Assembly: GCA_017420755.1 (NCBI GenBank)
Contig: JAFQOG010000009.1
Coordinates: 62,001 to 126,000 of the forward strand
Source of the DNA: Clostridia bacterium
Lineage (GTDB): Bacteria > Bacillota > Clostridia > Oscillospirales > CAG-272
Direction of reading: 5' to 3'
Length of the DNA: 64,000 nt
Shown here: piece by piece, positions 34,797 to 44,155 of the stretch
Numbering within the stretch: position 1 is the first letter of the stretch
Layout of the letters: each line of letters opens with the position of its first letter
The notes under the pieces: generated by a model
Databases searched by the model: none
What the model saw: the letters and a program-made list of their open reading frames with translations, nothing else
What the model was told of the DNA's origin: nothing
Translations under genes and position numbers: made by a program

Positions 34797-35633
34797 ATGA
34801 AAAGAATCGTAACAATTCAAGATGTTTCTTGCTTTGGCAAATGCTCTATCACCGTTGCATTACCACTTGTTAGCGCTATGGGTGTTGAGTGTGCCATCAT
34901 ACCAACCTCAATTCTTTCAACCCATACAGGTGGCTTTAAAAACTTCACATTTACTGATTTGAATGAGGATATCCCAAAAATTGCAAAGCATTGGCAAGAA
35001 TATGATATAAAATTTGACTCCATCTATACAGGCTATCTTGGAAACGAAAAGCAAATCAACTACGTTATTGATTTTATTTCAAAATTCAGAGGAGAAAACA
35101 CATTCGTATTTGTTGACCCAGCAATGGCTGACAAGGGTAAGCTTTATGCCGGCTTTGACAAAGAGTTTCCTTCCCATATGGCGCGCCTTTGCTCGGTTGC
35201 TGATATGATTGTGCCAAACATCACTGAGGCTTCGTTCCTGCTTGACATTCCATACACCGAGGATTATGACGAAAGCTACATTCTTAACGTATGCAAAAGA
35301 CTTGCTGACTTGGGCGCTAAAAAGATAGTTTTAACCGGCATCCATTTTGACCAAAACAAGACACAGGGTGCATATTTTTATGATAGCGAGACCGGAAAAA
35401 CTCACTATTACTGTCGCGATACGCTTGATGCTTCCTTCCACGGCACAGGCGACACATTTTCAAGCGTTTTGTGCGCCGGACTGACTCGTGGATACTCCAT
35501 TGAGAAAGCAATTAAAATCGCGGTTGATTTTACAGTTTTATGTATTGAAAAAACAATACCCGATAAGATAAACCACTCCTATGGAGTGAAATTCGAGGAA
35601 TGTGTTCCCGAGCTTATTGAAATGATGAAATAA
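34797..35633 (+). CDS. Pyridoxal/pyridoxamine kinase (PdxK/PdxY family)
   Basis: ATP-dependent phosphorylation of B6 vitamers for PLP salvage. The 278-residue product starts MKRIVTIQDVSCFGKCSITV, typical of the PdxY branch, and carries TGYLGNEKQI (about 80-89), VPNITEASFLLD (about 138-149) and the ribokinase-type catalytic loop FHGTGDTFSSVLCAG (about 212-226) with the catalytic Asp. AAAGGAGATGATTTT precedes the ATG. Monocistronic. PLP is the cofactor of LysA encoded nearby, but there is no evidence of linked control. Confidence 0.88.
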   Translation: MKRIVTIQDVSCFGKCSITVALPLVSAMGVECAIIPTSILSTHTGGFKNFTFTDLNEDIPKIAKHWQEYDIKFDSIYTGYLGNEKQINYVIDFISKFRGENTFVFVDPAMADKGKLYAGFDKEFPSHMARLCSVADMIVPNITEASFLLDIPYTEDYDESYILNVCKRLADLGAKKIVLTGIHFDQNKTQGAYFYDSETGKTHYYCRDTLDASFHGTGDTFSSVLCAGLTRGYSIEKAIKIAVDFTVLCIEKTIPDKINHSYGVKFEECVPELIEMMK

Positions 35634-35660
35634 AAAAGCACCCAAATGGGTGCTTTTTAT
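35633..35660. terminator. Bidirectional intrinsic terminator
   Basis: AAAAAGCACCCA-AA-TGGGTGCTTTTT between the convergent pyridoxal kinase and zinc-ribbon genes. Confidence 0.85.
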
Positions 35661-36007
35661 TTTTGCTCATCTTCCGTATTTTCTCTGTTTTTTCTCACAA
35701 TATGGCAAAGGCTTCTTTTTCCACAATGTGGGCATTTAAAGACTCTGTCGCTATTGATGTGAACGGAAAGCATTGCTCTCCACCATTTGGGGTGGAATTT
35801 TTGGTTGCACTTAGGACACATAAATTCCCTTGAGGAAATATATTTAGCACAGCCGAAAACAACAGCTACTGTAAAAATTGCAACGGGTGTTGCTACTGCC
35901 CACCAAGGTGCATCGTATTGCTTATCAAACCAATTGACCTTGCACGAGGTAAGTGTAAGGGTCATAAGAGCGATAATCGAGCTAAAAACAAATATCCTTC
36001 TTTTCAT
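35657..36007 (-). CDS. Small membrane protein with a zinc-ribbon-like domain
   Basis: 116 residues. Two hydrophobic segments (about 5-21, ending in a lipobox-like LTLTSC, and about 36-55) are followed by a cytosolic-looking cysteine module with CPKC (about 63-66) and CPHC (about 93-96). No named family recognised. Its ATG overlaps the serine dehydratase stop by 4 bases, so the two are coupled; whether they share a function is unclear. Confidence 0.75.
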   Translation of the reverse strand: MKRRIFVFSSIIALMTLTLTSCKVNWFDKQYDAPWWAVATPVAIFTVAVVFGCAKYISSREFMCPKCNQKFHPKWWRAMLSVHINSDRVFKCPHCGKRSLCHIVRKNRENTEDEQK

Positions 36008-37218
36008 TTCTCGTCCCCCATTTTTGCGTAGTGCTTTGCCAAGCCACCTGATGCTGTTTCACGGTAATCGCTCAACAGATTTTTGCCTGTTTCATACATA
36101 ACCTTAACGACCATATCGAAGCTAATTTTGCGCGAGTCGGTCAAGAAGTTAGCGAGGGAAAGGGCGTTAATTGCACGCATAGCGGCTACTGCGTTTCTTT
36201 CAATACAAGGGATTTGAACAAGACCACCTATGGGGTCACAGGTAAGACCTAAGTGGTGCTCCATTGCAACCTCTGAGGCATATTCAATTTGAGAAAGTCC
36301 CATTTCAAAAAGCTCCGAAAGTGCCCCAGCTGCCATTGAGCAGGCAGAGCCAATTTCAGCTTGACAGCCACATTCAGCGCCACTGATTGATGCATTTTTC
36401 TTGATTAAATTTCCTATAATTCCACCTGTTGCGAGTGCCTTTACTATTGCATCATCGCTTAGGCTGTTTTTTTCTTGATAATACATAAGAACAGATGGCA
36501 AAACACCGCAAGAGCCACAGGTTGGTGCTGTCACTATTGTGCCACCAGATGCATTTTGCTCACTAACTGCGAAGGCATATGAGCAAACGAGACGGTTTTC
36601 TCTTGTTTGTGCTGACTCATCAATATGTCTTTGGTTGTATAAAAATTGCGCCTTTCTCTGCGTTCCAAGTCCGCCAGGCAATGTACCGGTTGTTGTCAAG
36701 CCCTCTCTTATAGAGCTTTTCATAACCTGCCAAACCTCATTAAGGTATGAAAATATTTCCTTGCCCTCAAATTCCTCAACATACTGCCAAATTCTTATGT
36801 TTTTGCGTGCACAATATTCAGAAATTTCAGTGAATGAATTGTGGGGGTAAACCTCTTTTTTATTTTCCTCCGTCTCACCATCAAAAACGACCTTGCCACC
36901 ACCAACGCTATAAATTCTTTCTTTAGAAAGAAGCTTCTTTCCCTGGTAGGCATAAACATCCATAGTGTTTGGGTGAAAATCGCAAGGAGATTTTTTATCA
37001 AAGACTATTTCGCATTTCGTTGGCAATAGGGTTTCTTTAATTATTCTATCCGTGCCGTGACCCTCTCCTGTTAAGGCAAGTGAGCCAAAAAGCACGATTT
37101 TGAAAAAATCTGCCAAGGGGTGTCTGTTTTTTATTGATTTAATCGCCCTTTCAGGTCCCATTGTGTGAGAGCTTGATGGCCCTCTGCCGATTTTATATAG
37201 CTCACGTAAAGACTCCAT
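36004..37218 (-). CDS. sdaA: L-serine ammonia-lyase, iron-sulfur type, single chain
   Basis: Deaminates L-serine to pyruvate and ammonia with a 4Fe-4S cluster. 404 residues contain the N-terminal beta domain (GPSSSHTMGPERAI, about 14-27) and the C-terminal alpha domain with cysteines in TAPTCGSCGVLP (about 231-242) and SGAECGCQAEIGSACSMAAG (about 278-297). The alpha and beta parts are fused as in E. coli SdaA/SdaB, though Firmicutes often split them. Strong AAGGAGAAG ribosome binding site. Confidence 0.94.
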   Translation of the reverse strand: MESLRELYKIGRGPSSSHTMGPERAIKSIKNRHPLADFFKIVLFGSLALTGEGHGTDRIIKETLLPTKCEIVFDKKSPCDFHPNTMDVYAYQGKKLLSKERIYSVGGGKVVFDGETEENKKEVYPHNSFTEISEYCARKNIRIWQYVEEFEGKEIFSYLNEVWQVMKSSIREGLTTTGTLPGGLGTQRKAQFLYNQRHIDESAQTRENRLVCSYAFAVSEQNASGGTIVTAPTCGSCGVLPSVLMYYQEKNSLSDDAIVKALATGGIIGNLIKKNASISGAECGCQAEIGSACSMAAGALSELFEMGLSQIEYASEVAMEHHLGLTCDPIGGLVQIPCIERNAVAAMRAINALSLANFLTDSRKISFDMVVKVMYETGKNLLSDYRETASGGLAKHYAKMGDEK

Positions 37219-37248
37219 AAACTTCTCCTTACTATTAGTTCTAACTAT

Positions 37249-37277
37249 ATTTTATATTCTTTTAATATAAAAGTCAA
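37249..37277 (-). promoter_or_regulatory. sdaA promoter
   Basis: Minus strand: -35 TTGACT (37272-37277), 17-base spacer, -10 TAAAAT (37249-37254). Confidence 0.75.
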
Positions 37278-37281
37278 GATT

Positions 37282-39543
37282 CTATTTTTTGCGCTTTAAC
37301 TTAAATCTAACTGGCTCACTTCCCACTTCTATTATTTTGTCCTCATATTCCAATATTAAGGGCTCATCTGCAAAGGATTTTGAATCGCCATAAAAGATTA
37401 TTTTCTCTGCGTTTGGCATTTGATAATTATAAATCATTTTATAAGCAGGACCGTGAGCACCAAAGATTACAGCATCTGCATTATACGATGATTCCTTGAA
37501 AAAATAATCAAAAATCTCAAAGCTTGAAGCGCCTAAGTATAGAAAATCAATTTTGCCTATGTTTATATTAAACGAAACACTTCTCTTTTTAGAACGCTCA
37601 ACTCTGTTATCACTTGAAAAATCAATCGTAGCGCCTGAAATTGATATGCTATTCTCCAACGGATATATTTTTATTCCGTCATTTTCGGCAATTTGAATGA
37701 TTTTATTATAAACATCAATCTCGCTATCCTGTGGCTCAGTCAGATATAAATTGTTTATTTTTATATTTCCAGAAACGTCTTCAAAATAGAAATCAGCCTT
37801 GGCTGAATAGTCCGTCATTATGTAATTTTCAATCTCGGTTGCGTTTGCGTCCTTTACCATTCCAAGAGTATATTGTGCCACGCCTGTTGTCGCTTCACTA
37901 ATATCCACTAAATTAAGCTTGTTTTTTCCTTGGATGGTGACAAAATCGCTGGTTTTATAGTTATATGAGCTTATGTATGTGTTGCTCGACTTATCAATAT
38001 AGTTATAGACGCACCCAAATGAAAAGAAAAGTATCGAAAAGCAAAGCGCACCTATTGCTATTTTAAGATGCTTTCTTCTTGAAATTAGCAAAAACACAAG
38101 CGCTATGGCAATCAAAGCAACACCAATTATTTGAAGAATTGAGTATATAGGAACTAATATTCCATCTATTGATGCAAGCCTTTTAATTAGATATAAAAGG
38201 AAATCGGACAGCCTCTCTCCAAGATAGAAAAGTGCATCACCGACAAATGGCACTGGACTGAAAATCAGCATAAATGAGCCAAGATATATTACGGCTGTGA
38301 AAATTGGAACCAGTATTAAATTTGATAGTGGTGTAAGTAAAGAAAACGAGCCGAAGACATTGGTTATAATCGGCAAAGTAAATAAAATAACAAAAAGAGT
38401 TGTTAAAACCGAGGCAAAAACAAATCTTATCGGCTTTATTTTTATTCTTCTTAGCCTGATTTTTCTTATGAATTTAGAAGCAACGAGACAAGAAAGCAAT
38501 GCGAGAAACGAAAGCATAAGAGAAACTGAAAATATCATATATGGCTTCACAATACAAATTGTAGTTACTGATAAAAACAGCGCTGTTATACTGTCGTTTC
38601 GCCTTCCCAGCATTTTGAAAAAATAGAAAAGCGCCATCATAAGTCCAGCTCTTACTGCCGACTCCGACATCCCTGTTAATAAAACAAAGAAGAATATGCT
38701 CAAAATTAAAAGCAGAGCTTTTGGAATTCTCGGCATAAAAATCAATCTAAAAAGGAATCCAAGAAGCGTTGCTATTATTGTAATATGCATACCGCTAAGT
38801 GCAAGCGCGTGGCTAACCCCTACTCTTTGCGCATCACGCCTGACGGCATCTGATAAATTAGCTCTGTTGCCAAGCACCACAGCCGAATAAAGCGCGCTTG
38901 ACTCCTCTTTCATATTGTTTTCAAAGCAACTACATAATTTAAAGTTCAACTTTTGAACAAAATTCAAATTGTCACTGCCGAAAGATGTGATTTTTACATT
39001 GCCTGATACTGCCATAGAGACTATTCCGTCATCTAAATACGTGCTCTTTTCATTAAATCCTATTGTTGAATCTCTTAATGGGTGAAAGGTGGCTCTTGCG
39101 CTGATGATGTTTCCCTTATCTAACTCAGCGCCCTCGGATTCCATTATGACAAGAAAGGAATTTTTCTCCTTGTCAAGCTCCTTAATTCTCACAATACTTC
39201 TTGTTTTATATGGCTTTTCATATTCGATTTTTACAACCTCGCCGATAAATTCGTGCTCTGTTTCATCGTAAAGGCTCTTTAATCTTTCTTGACGAGAAAA
39301 GGCAAAAAGTGAAATTAACATAGCAAGAATAATGAAAAACAAAAGAGGAGCATACTTGGTTATTAAATCAAGCACACTCTTCTTTTTCTTTATAAAATAT
39401 GCAATTACTAATCCTAAAAGGATAACAAAACTGATTGCTAAAAACGCCATCCTTACTAAGTTCGACACGTGATAAGAAATAGCTAAGCTCATCAAAAACA
39501 CTGCGCAGCCAAGCGCTAAATTTCTATGCCTAAATATCTCCAT
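37282..39543 (-). CDS. comEC: ComEC/Rec2 family DNA-internalisation channel protein with a degenerate C-terminal domain
   Basis: Membrane channel for transforming DNA. 753 residues: N-terminal membrane anchor and OB-type DUF4131 region (about 1-190), then the competence domain with the signature VSHALALSGMHITIIATLLG (about 237-256) and many transmembrane segments up to about 510. The C-terminal region (about 520-753) sits where the metallo-beta-lactamase-like nuclease normally is, but I find no HxHxDH motif; the corresponding stretch reads IENYIMTDYSAKADFY. Last gene of the epsC-DUF1934-holA-rnmV-comEC run. Confidence 0.88.
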   Translation of the reverse strand: MEIFRHRNLALGCAVFLMSLAISYHVSNLVRMAFLAISFVILLGLVIAYFIKKKKSVLDLITKYAPLLFFIILAMLISLFAFSRQERLKSLYDETEHEFIGEVVKIEYEKPYKTRSIVRIKELDKEKNSFLVIMESEGAELDKGNIISARATFHPLRDSTIGFNEKSTYLDDGIVSMAVSGNVKITSFGSDNLNFVQKLNFKLCSCFENNMKEESSALYSAVVLGNRANLSDAVRRDAQRVGVSHALALSGMHITIIATLLGFLFRLIFMPRIPKALLLILSIFFFVLLTGMSESAVRAGLMMALFYFFKMLGRRNDSITALFLSVTTICIVKPYMIFSVSLMLSFLALLSCLVASKFIRKIRLRRIKIKPIRFVFASVLTTLFVILFTLPIITNVFGSFSLLTPLSNLILVPIFTAVIYLGSFMLIFSPVPFVGDALFYLGERLSDFLLYLIKRLASIDGILVPIYSILQIIGVALIAIALVFLLISRRKHLKIAIGALCFSILFFSFGCVYNYIDKSSNTYISSYNYKTSDFVTIQGKNKLNLVDISEATTGVAQYTLGMVKDANATEIENYIMTDYSAKADFYFEDVSGNIKINNLYLTEPQDSEIDVYNKIIQIAENDGIKIYPLENSISISGATIDFSSDNRVERSKKRSVSFNINIGKIDFLYLGASSFEIFDYFFKESSYNADAVIFGAHGPAYKMIYNYQMPNAEKIIFYGDSKSFADEPLILEYEDKIIEVGSEPVRFKLKRKK

Positions 39544-39556
39544 GGTATAAAATCCT

Positions 39557-40129
39557 TTATTTCAAAAGCTCTTCAAATTCTTCTTTGGTGTAAAGGATGT
39601 TTATCGCTTGTAGCATTGCGTTTGCACTCATATTCAAGGGTAAATCGAGTCTTTTTAAAAGCTCCTCTCTTGCCCTATGACTGTTATCTTTTCCACCAAG
39701 CCCATATTTGTAAAAATCAGCCTTCGTTATCTCTTCTTTATCCTTTTCAGGTGCATCAACAGAAAACGGCTCTAAAAGCTCAATAAGCTTTTTTGAATCT
39801 ATTCCTTCTACGCCAAGTGCCCCCTCCCTTGATGGCTCTCTTTTCCTTTTTTCCTTTCCGAAGACATAGGGGGTATATAAATTTATTATTTGGTTTGGTA
39901 AAAGTGCTGTTTTTATATGGGATCTTATTAAATGTCCTGCTCCGTCCGAATCGGTTAAAATAATAATTTTCGACTTATCCGCTAAACGCCTTATCAGTCC
40001 TATTTTTTCCTCATCGTTAAATATGCTAAAGCCTCCCGTTGTAACTATTTTTGCATCAACCAACGAATCGAGCTTTATTTTATCGTATTTTCCCTCAACG
40101 ATAATTGGGTACTTTATTTTCAGCTTCAT
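39557..40129 (-). CDS. rnmV: Ribonuclease M5-like toprim protein (DUF4093)
   Basis: RNase M5 matures 5S rRNA in Firmicutes. The 190-residue product has toprim motifs IIVEGKYDKIKLDSL (about 10-24) with the catalytic Glu and IIILTDSDGAGHLIRS (about 52-67) with the DxD acidic pair, then the DUF4093 C-terminal domain (GGKDNSHRAREELLKRL). I choose the ATG at 40129, 5 bases after AGG; a GTG at 40135 overlapping the holA stop is possible. Confidence 0.88.
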   Translation of the reverse strand: MKLKIKYPIIVEGKYDKIKLDSLVDAKIVTTGGFSIFNDEEKIGLIRRLADKSKIIILTDSDGAGHLIRSHIKTALLPNQIINLYTPYVFGKEKRKREPSREGALGVEGIDSKKLIELLEPFSVDAPEKDKEEITKADFYKYGLGGKDNSHRAREELLKRLDLPLNMSANAMLQAINILYTKEEFEELLK

Positions 40130-40131
40130 AT

Positions 40132-41172
40132 TCACCTACAGAAAAGCGCACAAAGAGCGCTAATTAGCCTCTCAACTGCAATATAAGAGGTTAGATTGGA
40201 TTGTGATTTTGATTTTATGTCCGCCTCACTGCAAAGCTCAAGTGCGCGAATCAACTTTTTTGGCTTCTCACTCGTTATAAATCTCAAATATTTTCCAACC
40301 TTAAATTCGTGCATTTTAAGTGATTGAGAAATTTGTTTTTTGTTGTTTCCTGCGCTATAAAGTGCTTCGACAAGCACAATTTCAGAAAACATCTTTACAA
40401 CCGAGGAAAGAATTGCCATCGGTGGCTCGTGCGAGGATTTTTGGCGATAAAGTGTTTCAAAAACCAAGCTCTTGTTTTTGTCAAGAAGCGCGTTTGTCAG
40501 CTGAAAATCCTCATACTCTATTGTTCTTGCCGAAACATTATCAATATCGTTACCAGTAACCGTTGTGCGCTCGTTCATCTTTGCATAGTTTGATAGCTTA
40601 TCAATTTCGTTTGAAAGAACCCACATATCGTGTCCACAAACGGTAACAAGCTTGTCCGAAATTGATGGGTCAGCTGTAATTCCATTATCAGCAAAATGGC
40701 GCAAAACCCAAGATTTTAGGCGTGCTGGGCTTGGAAACTCAAACTCAACAGGTGTTAAATATTTAGCCAAAATCTTGTACTGCTCTGACGGATAATCGGG
40801 TAGCTTGCCCGCGTTAAAGCAATCATTATCTGCTCGAATTATCAAGATTGTATGATCGTTTTCAGAGAGTGTCGAAAGGACGTCGTCAAGCGCCTCCCAT
40901 ACATCCTTTTTCAACGAGGTGTAATCAACACCACGCACCTCGACAAGCTTCTTATCTGCCATCATTGGAAACGCAGAAATTGCTTGTGACAGGGACGCAG
41001 GGGAAAAATCCTCTGCGTACAAAATTATATGGTTAAATTCGTCAAAGGTGCCATCTAAAATACGCTTTGCCACTTCCTTGGAATAGACATATTTTAGGTA
41101 GTCCTCTCCGCCAAAAAACAAATATCCACAGCGAAGATTTTTTAGCTCCGCCTTGAATTCTGCCTCCGTCAT
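40132..41172 (-). CDS. holA: DNA polymerase III delta subunit
   Basis: Clamp-loader subunit that opens the sliding clamp. 346 residues; the start at 41172 gives MTEAEFKAELKNLRCGYLFF and overlaps the DUF1934 stop by 4 bases (ATGA). Motifs: YLFFGGEDYLKYVYSKEV (about 17-34, near where a P-loop would be), EVRGVDYTSLKKDVWEALDD (strand 3 and helix) and ILIIRADNDCFN. The C-terminal helical collar (SSHEPPMAILSSVVKMFSEI) is typical. Position upstream of rnmV/comEC is common in Clostridia. Confidence 0.93.
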   Translation of the reverse strand: MTEAEFKAELKNLRCGYLFFGGEDYLKYVYSKEVAKRILDGTFDEFNHIILYAEDFSPASLSQAISAFPMMADKKLVEVRGVDYTSLKKDVWEALDDVLSTLSENDHTILIIRADNDCFNAGKLPDYPSEQYKILAKYLTPVEFEFPSPARLKSWVLRHFADNGITADPSISDKLVTVCGHDMWVLSNEIDKLSNYAKMNERTTVTGNDIDNVSARTIEYEDFQLTNALLDKNKSLVFETLYRQKSSHEPPMAILSSVVKMFSEIVLVEALYSAGNNKKQISQSLKMHEFKVGKYLRFITSEKPKKLIRALELCSEADIKSKSQSNLTSYIAVERLISALCALFCR

Positions 41173-41651
41173 AGCTTTTCCACTTCCATTTTTAATACTG
41201 TTTTTTGGGCACACGCGCCCTTTATTTCTATTAGGTAGGTAATTTCAATATATCCGTCTGTCAAAAGCTTGTTGTCAACTGCCTTAGCGTATATACAAAT
41301 CTCGAATGGCATAATGCCTGTGTTATAAACACAGACGTGTCTTTTGCCCTCCTCAAAATACATAAAGGATTCAAGAGCACCTGTGCGAACAAGGCTGACC
41401 TCTTTAGGTCTATTTATATCAAATTTTAATTCTGTATATGTGCCGTCAAGCCCCTCTGCAGACTCCTCATATTTTAGTGAATAGGTGTAGCCCTTGATTG
41501 AAATATCACCATAAAGTGAGGTTTCTATAACGTCACCACCGTCCCAGGGGTCAAAGGTTTCTTGAATCATAAGCTCGTCAGCTGCGTGCTCAAAAATTGA
41601 TTTGCCCTTATATTCTGTTTGTGTGGTTTTGATTTTTATTTTTGCGTTCAT
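41169..41651 (-). CDS. DUF1934 domain protein (calycin-like barrel)
   Basis: 160 residues matching the DUF1934 pattern: an early acidic strand, then TYSLKYEESAEGLDGTYTEL (about 56-75), SLVRTGALESFMYFEEGKRH (about 90-109) and PFEICIYAKAVDN (about 119-131). Family members are small cytoplasmic beta-barrels of unknown role in Firmicutes. It lies between epsC and holA and overlaps holA. Confidence 0.82.
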   Translation of the reverse strand: MNAKIKIKTTQTEYKGKSIFEHAADELMIQETFDPWDGGDVIETSLYGDISIKGYTYSLKYEESAEGLDGTYTELKFDINRPKEVSLVRTGALESFMYFEEGKRHVCVYNTGIMPFEICIYAKAVDNKLLTDGYIEITYLIEIKGACAQKTVLKMEVEKL

Positions 41652-41662
41652 TTTTTGTCCTT

Positions 41663-42517
41663 TTAGTTTTTAATTATATGCTCTGGCTTTTTTACGTAAA
41701 CCTTAGCGCCGGCTGAAATACTTTCGGTAATAAATGAGTTACCGCCTATAACAGCTCCCTCACCAATTACAGTTTCGCCACCTAAAATTGATGCACCTGA
41801 ATAAATTGTAACATTATCACATACTGTTGGGTGTCTTTTAACGCCTGAAAGGCTTTGTCCCTTTCTTGGGGAAAGTGCGCCCAAGGTCACACCCTGATAG
41901 ATTTTAACGTGATTTCCAATCTCTGTGGTCTCACCTATAACAATGCCTGTGCCGTGGTCAATAAAGAAATATTCACCGATTGTTGCCCCCGGGTTAATAT
42001 CAATACCAGTCATTGAGTGCGCATGCTCTGTCATAATTCTCGGTACAAATGGCACTCCACTTTTGTAAAGCAAATTTGCAACTCTATAAACAAAAATTGC
42101 ATACAGTCCTGGGTAGGAAAAGATAATAGCTTCCTTGCTCTCCGCTGCTGGGTCACCCTCAAAGGTAGCCTCAACGTCCTTTATAAGCATCGCGTGTACC
42201 TTTGGCAAATTAGAAATAAAATCGTTTGCGATTTCCTTTGCACGCTTGCCAGAATCCTTGCCCTCTTTTGCAATCAAGGCAAGCTCTATTTGCTTTTTGA
42301 TTTTAAAGCTTATTGAACTGATTCTCTCCTCTGCAAAGCTTGTGGCTGAATGTGTGCAATCAGCAAAATAAGCAGGGAAAAATAAGCCCTGAATATCACC
42401 AAGGATTGAAATTATTTCCTTTTTGTCTGGTAGCTTTAAGGATGAGGAAAAGGTTGTGACGCTTGATTTTTCGTAGGATTCAACCATTTCAAGAGCTGTT
42501 TTTTCATTTAAAGTCAT
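41663..42517 (-). CDS. Serine O-acetyltransferase (EpsC/CysE-like)
   Basis: Acetylates L-serine with acetyl-CoA for cysteine synthesis. 284 residues: an N-terminal helical domain and C-terminal left-handed beta-helix with hexapeptide repeats. The CysE signature GVPFVPRIMTEHAHSMTGID (about 153-172) and catalytic region FFIDHGTGIVIGETTEIG (about 182-199) are present. It resembles the larger EpsC-type enzymes with a long N-terminal domain. GAGGAGATATTTATT precedes the ATG. No T-box leader is seen. Confidence 0.9.
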   Translation of the reverse strand: MTLNEKTALEMVESYEKSSVTTFSSSLKLPDKKEIISILGDIQGLFFPAYFADCTHSATSFAEERISSISFKIKKQIELALIAKEGKDSGKRAKEIANDFISNLPKVHAMLIKDVEATFEGDPAAESKEAIIFSYPGLYAIFVYRVANLLYKSGVPFVPRIMTEHAHSMTGIDINPGATIGEYFFIDHGTGIVIGETTEIGNHVKIYQGVTLGALSPRKGQSLSGVKRHPTVCDNVTIYSGASILGGETVIGEGAVIGGNSFITESISAGAKVYVKKPEHIIKN

Positions 42518-42565
42518 AATAAATATCTCCTCTCACAGTAAGATATTATGCATTTATATAGAACT

Positions 42566-42594
42566 ATGATATCATAAAGAAATAAAAATTGCAA
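42566..42594 (-). promoter_or_regulatory. Promoter of the epsC-to-comEC gene run
   Basis: Minus strand: -35 TTGCAA (42589-42594), 17-base spacer, -10 TATCAT (42566-42571). Confidence 0.6.
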
Positions 42595-42610
42595 GTATAT
42601 TGTTATGTTA

Positions 42611-42642
42611 ACAAAAAAAGAGCCGTGCGGCTCTTTTTTTCT
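42611..42642 (-). terminator. Terminator of rmuC
   Basis: AAAGAGCCG-CAC-GGCTCTTT on the minus strand, followed by TTTTGTTAAC; T-rich on both sides. Confidence 0.75.
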
Positions 42643-42643
42643 A

Positions 42644-43993
42644 TTATTCAATTCCTAAAATTTCTTTTGCCTCATCACCCGAGATTGTATCAACGGTTTT
42701 TAGCTTTCTTGTCATTACATTTGTTCGAGTGCCGATTAGATTTGCAAGGTCGGCATCTGCTTGTTCAATGTGCTTTTTAGTTTTTGAAAGTGCATCAGCA
42801 AAGGTTTCAAACTCGGTTTTAACAGCCTCTAAAAGCTTAAAGACGTCTGCGCTCTTTTTCTGGATTGCAAGTGATTTAAAGCCTTGCTTTAATGCGTTCA
42901 GAAGCGCCGACAATGTTGTTGGGCCTGCCATATTGATGCCGTATTTTCTTTGACATTCCTCAAATAGTCCAAGCTCGATTGCCTCGATATAGAGCCCCTC
43001 GGTTGGCAAGAACATGATTGCAAAATCGGTTGTGTTCGGTGGGTCAATGTATTTAGCTGAAATATCCTTTGCGAAGGCAAGAATTTTCGCCCTCAATTCC
43101 TTGCGCGCAAGCTCAAGTGCAACCTTATCGCCCTCGTCAATTGCATCCTTGATTTTATAGTAGGACTCAAGTGGGAATTTTGAGTCGATTGGCAAATAAA
43201 TAAACTCATCGTCGCTTGAAGGCATTTTGATTGCAAATTCAACAGGATCACGTGAGCCCTCCTTGGTTGCAACATTTTCCTCGTACTGCTCCTTGGTTAA
43301 AATTTCGCCGATTATGCTACCGAGAATAACCTCGCCAACAATACCCTTTGTTTTAACATTTGTAAGCACGTTTTTAAGTGAACCGACATCAGTTGCAATG
43401 CCCTTGATTTCGCCGATAGCCTTGTTGACATTTCCAATTTGCGAAACAACATTTTCAAAAGACTCTTTGAGTCTTTCATCGATGGTCTTTTGAAGCTTTT
43501 CATCAACCACCTTTTGAATACCGTCAAGCTTCTCGCTGTTTTCACGTCTAAGGTCGGAAAGAGCCTTCCCAACAGTCTTATCAATTTGGTCATATTTCTC
43601 TGACATATTCTTTGAAAATTCATCGAATTTCTTGTTTAGATTTTCAATCGCCTTTTCATTTTCCTCACGGGTTGCCTTTGACATTTGGTTGATTGAGGCA
43701 TTGAATTTTTCCATCATATCAACATAGTTTTTATTGTTTTGCTCGCTTAGCTCCTTCATTGCTCTTTCAAGCGACAAAATCTTATCGTTTATACTGTTTG
43801 CAAAGAGCTTGTTTTCGTTAGCAATTTGCCCTATTTTTAGGTCAACCACCTCTTTTATTGGTGAAATATCAACGATTGGTGCCTTCTGCTTTTTGAGCTG
43901 TGAAATTAAATATATAGAAATTGCAATTGACGCAATCGAAAGCAGGGACACAAAAATGCCCACAACAAGTAAAATAATTTCTCCCTCTGTCAT
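42644..43993 (-). CDS. rmuC: DNA recombination protein RmuC
   Basis: Membrane-anchored nuclease-fold protein limiting inversions at short repeats. The ATG at 43993 follows GGAGGAGAAATTT. 449 residues: one N-terminal transmembrane helix (about 4-27), a long coiled coil (about 50-190) and the RmuC domain with KGIVGEVILGSIIGEIL (about 219-235), LPIDSKFPLESY (about 268-279) and PPNTTDFAIMFLPTEGLYIE (about 320-339). Monocistronic with its own promoter, divergent from rbfA. Confidence 0.93.
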   Translation of the reverse strand: MTEGEIILLVVGIFVSLLSIASIAISIYLISQLKKQKAPIVDISPIKEVVDLKIGQIANENKLFANSINDKILSLERAMKELSEQNNKNYVDMMEKFNASINQMSKATREENEKAIENLNKKFDEFSKNMSEKYDQIDKTVGKALSDLRRENSEKLDGIQKVVDEKLQKTIDERLKESFENVVSQIGNVNKAIGEIKGIATDVGSLKNVLTNVKTKGIVGEVILGSIIGEILTKEQYEENVATKEGSRDPVEFAIKMPSSDDEFIYLPIDSKFPLESYYKIKDAIDEGDKVALELARKELRAKILAFAKDISAKYIDPPNTTDFAIMFLPTEGLYIEAIELGLFEECQRKYGINMAGPTTLSALLNALKQGFKSLAIQKKSADVFKLLEAVKTEFETFADALSKTKKHIEQADADLANLIGTRTNVMTRKLKTVDTISGDEAKEILGIE

Positions 43994-44046
43994 AAATTTC
44001 TCCTCCAAAATATAAGCGAATATTTTTTAGCCTAATATGTAAAAAT

Positions 44047-44075
44047 ATTCTATCATTTTTTTGTCGATTTTTCAA
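44047..44075 (-). promoter_or_regulatory. rmuC promoter
   Basis: Minus strand: -35 TTGAAA (44070-44075), 17-base spacer, -10 TAGAAT (44047-44052). Confidence 0.65.
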
Positions 44076-44084
44076 GTAAAGTAT

Positions 44085-44113
44085 TTGAATTTATCTTAAT
44101 TCTATGGTATAAT
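44085..44113 (+). promoter_or_regulatory. Promoter of rbfA-nrnA-truB
   Basis: -35 TTGAAT (44085-44090), 17-base spacer, -10 TATAAT (44108-44113). Confidence 0.8.
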
Positions 44114-44155
44114 GTAACATGAAGTAATATTTTTACGACATATGAGGTAAAATTT

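Noticed and set aside
42518..42643. T-box leader before the serine acetyltransferase gene
   Set aside because: The leader is short and has neither a specifier hairpin nor a T-box sequence; the hairpin nearby is the rmuC terminator.
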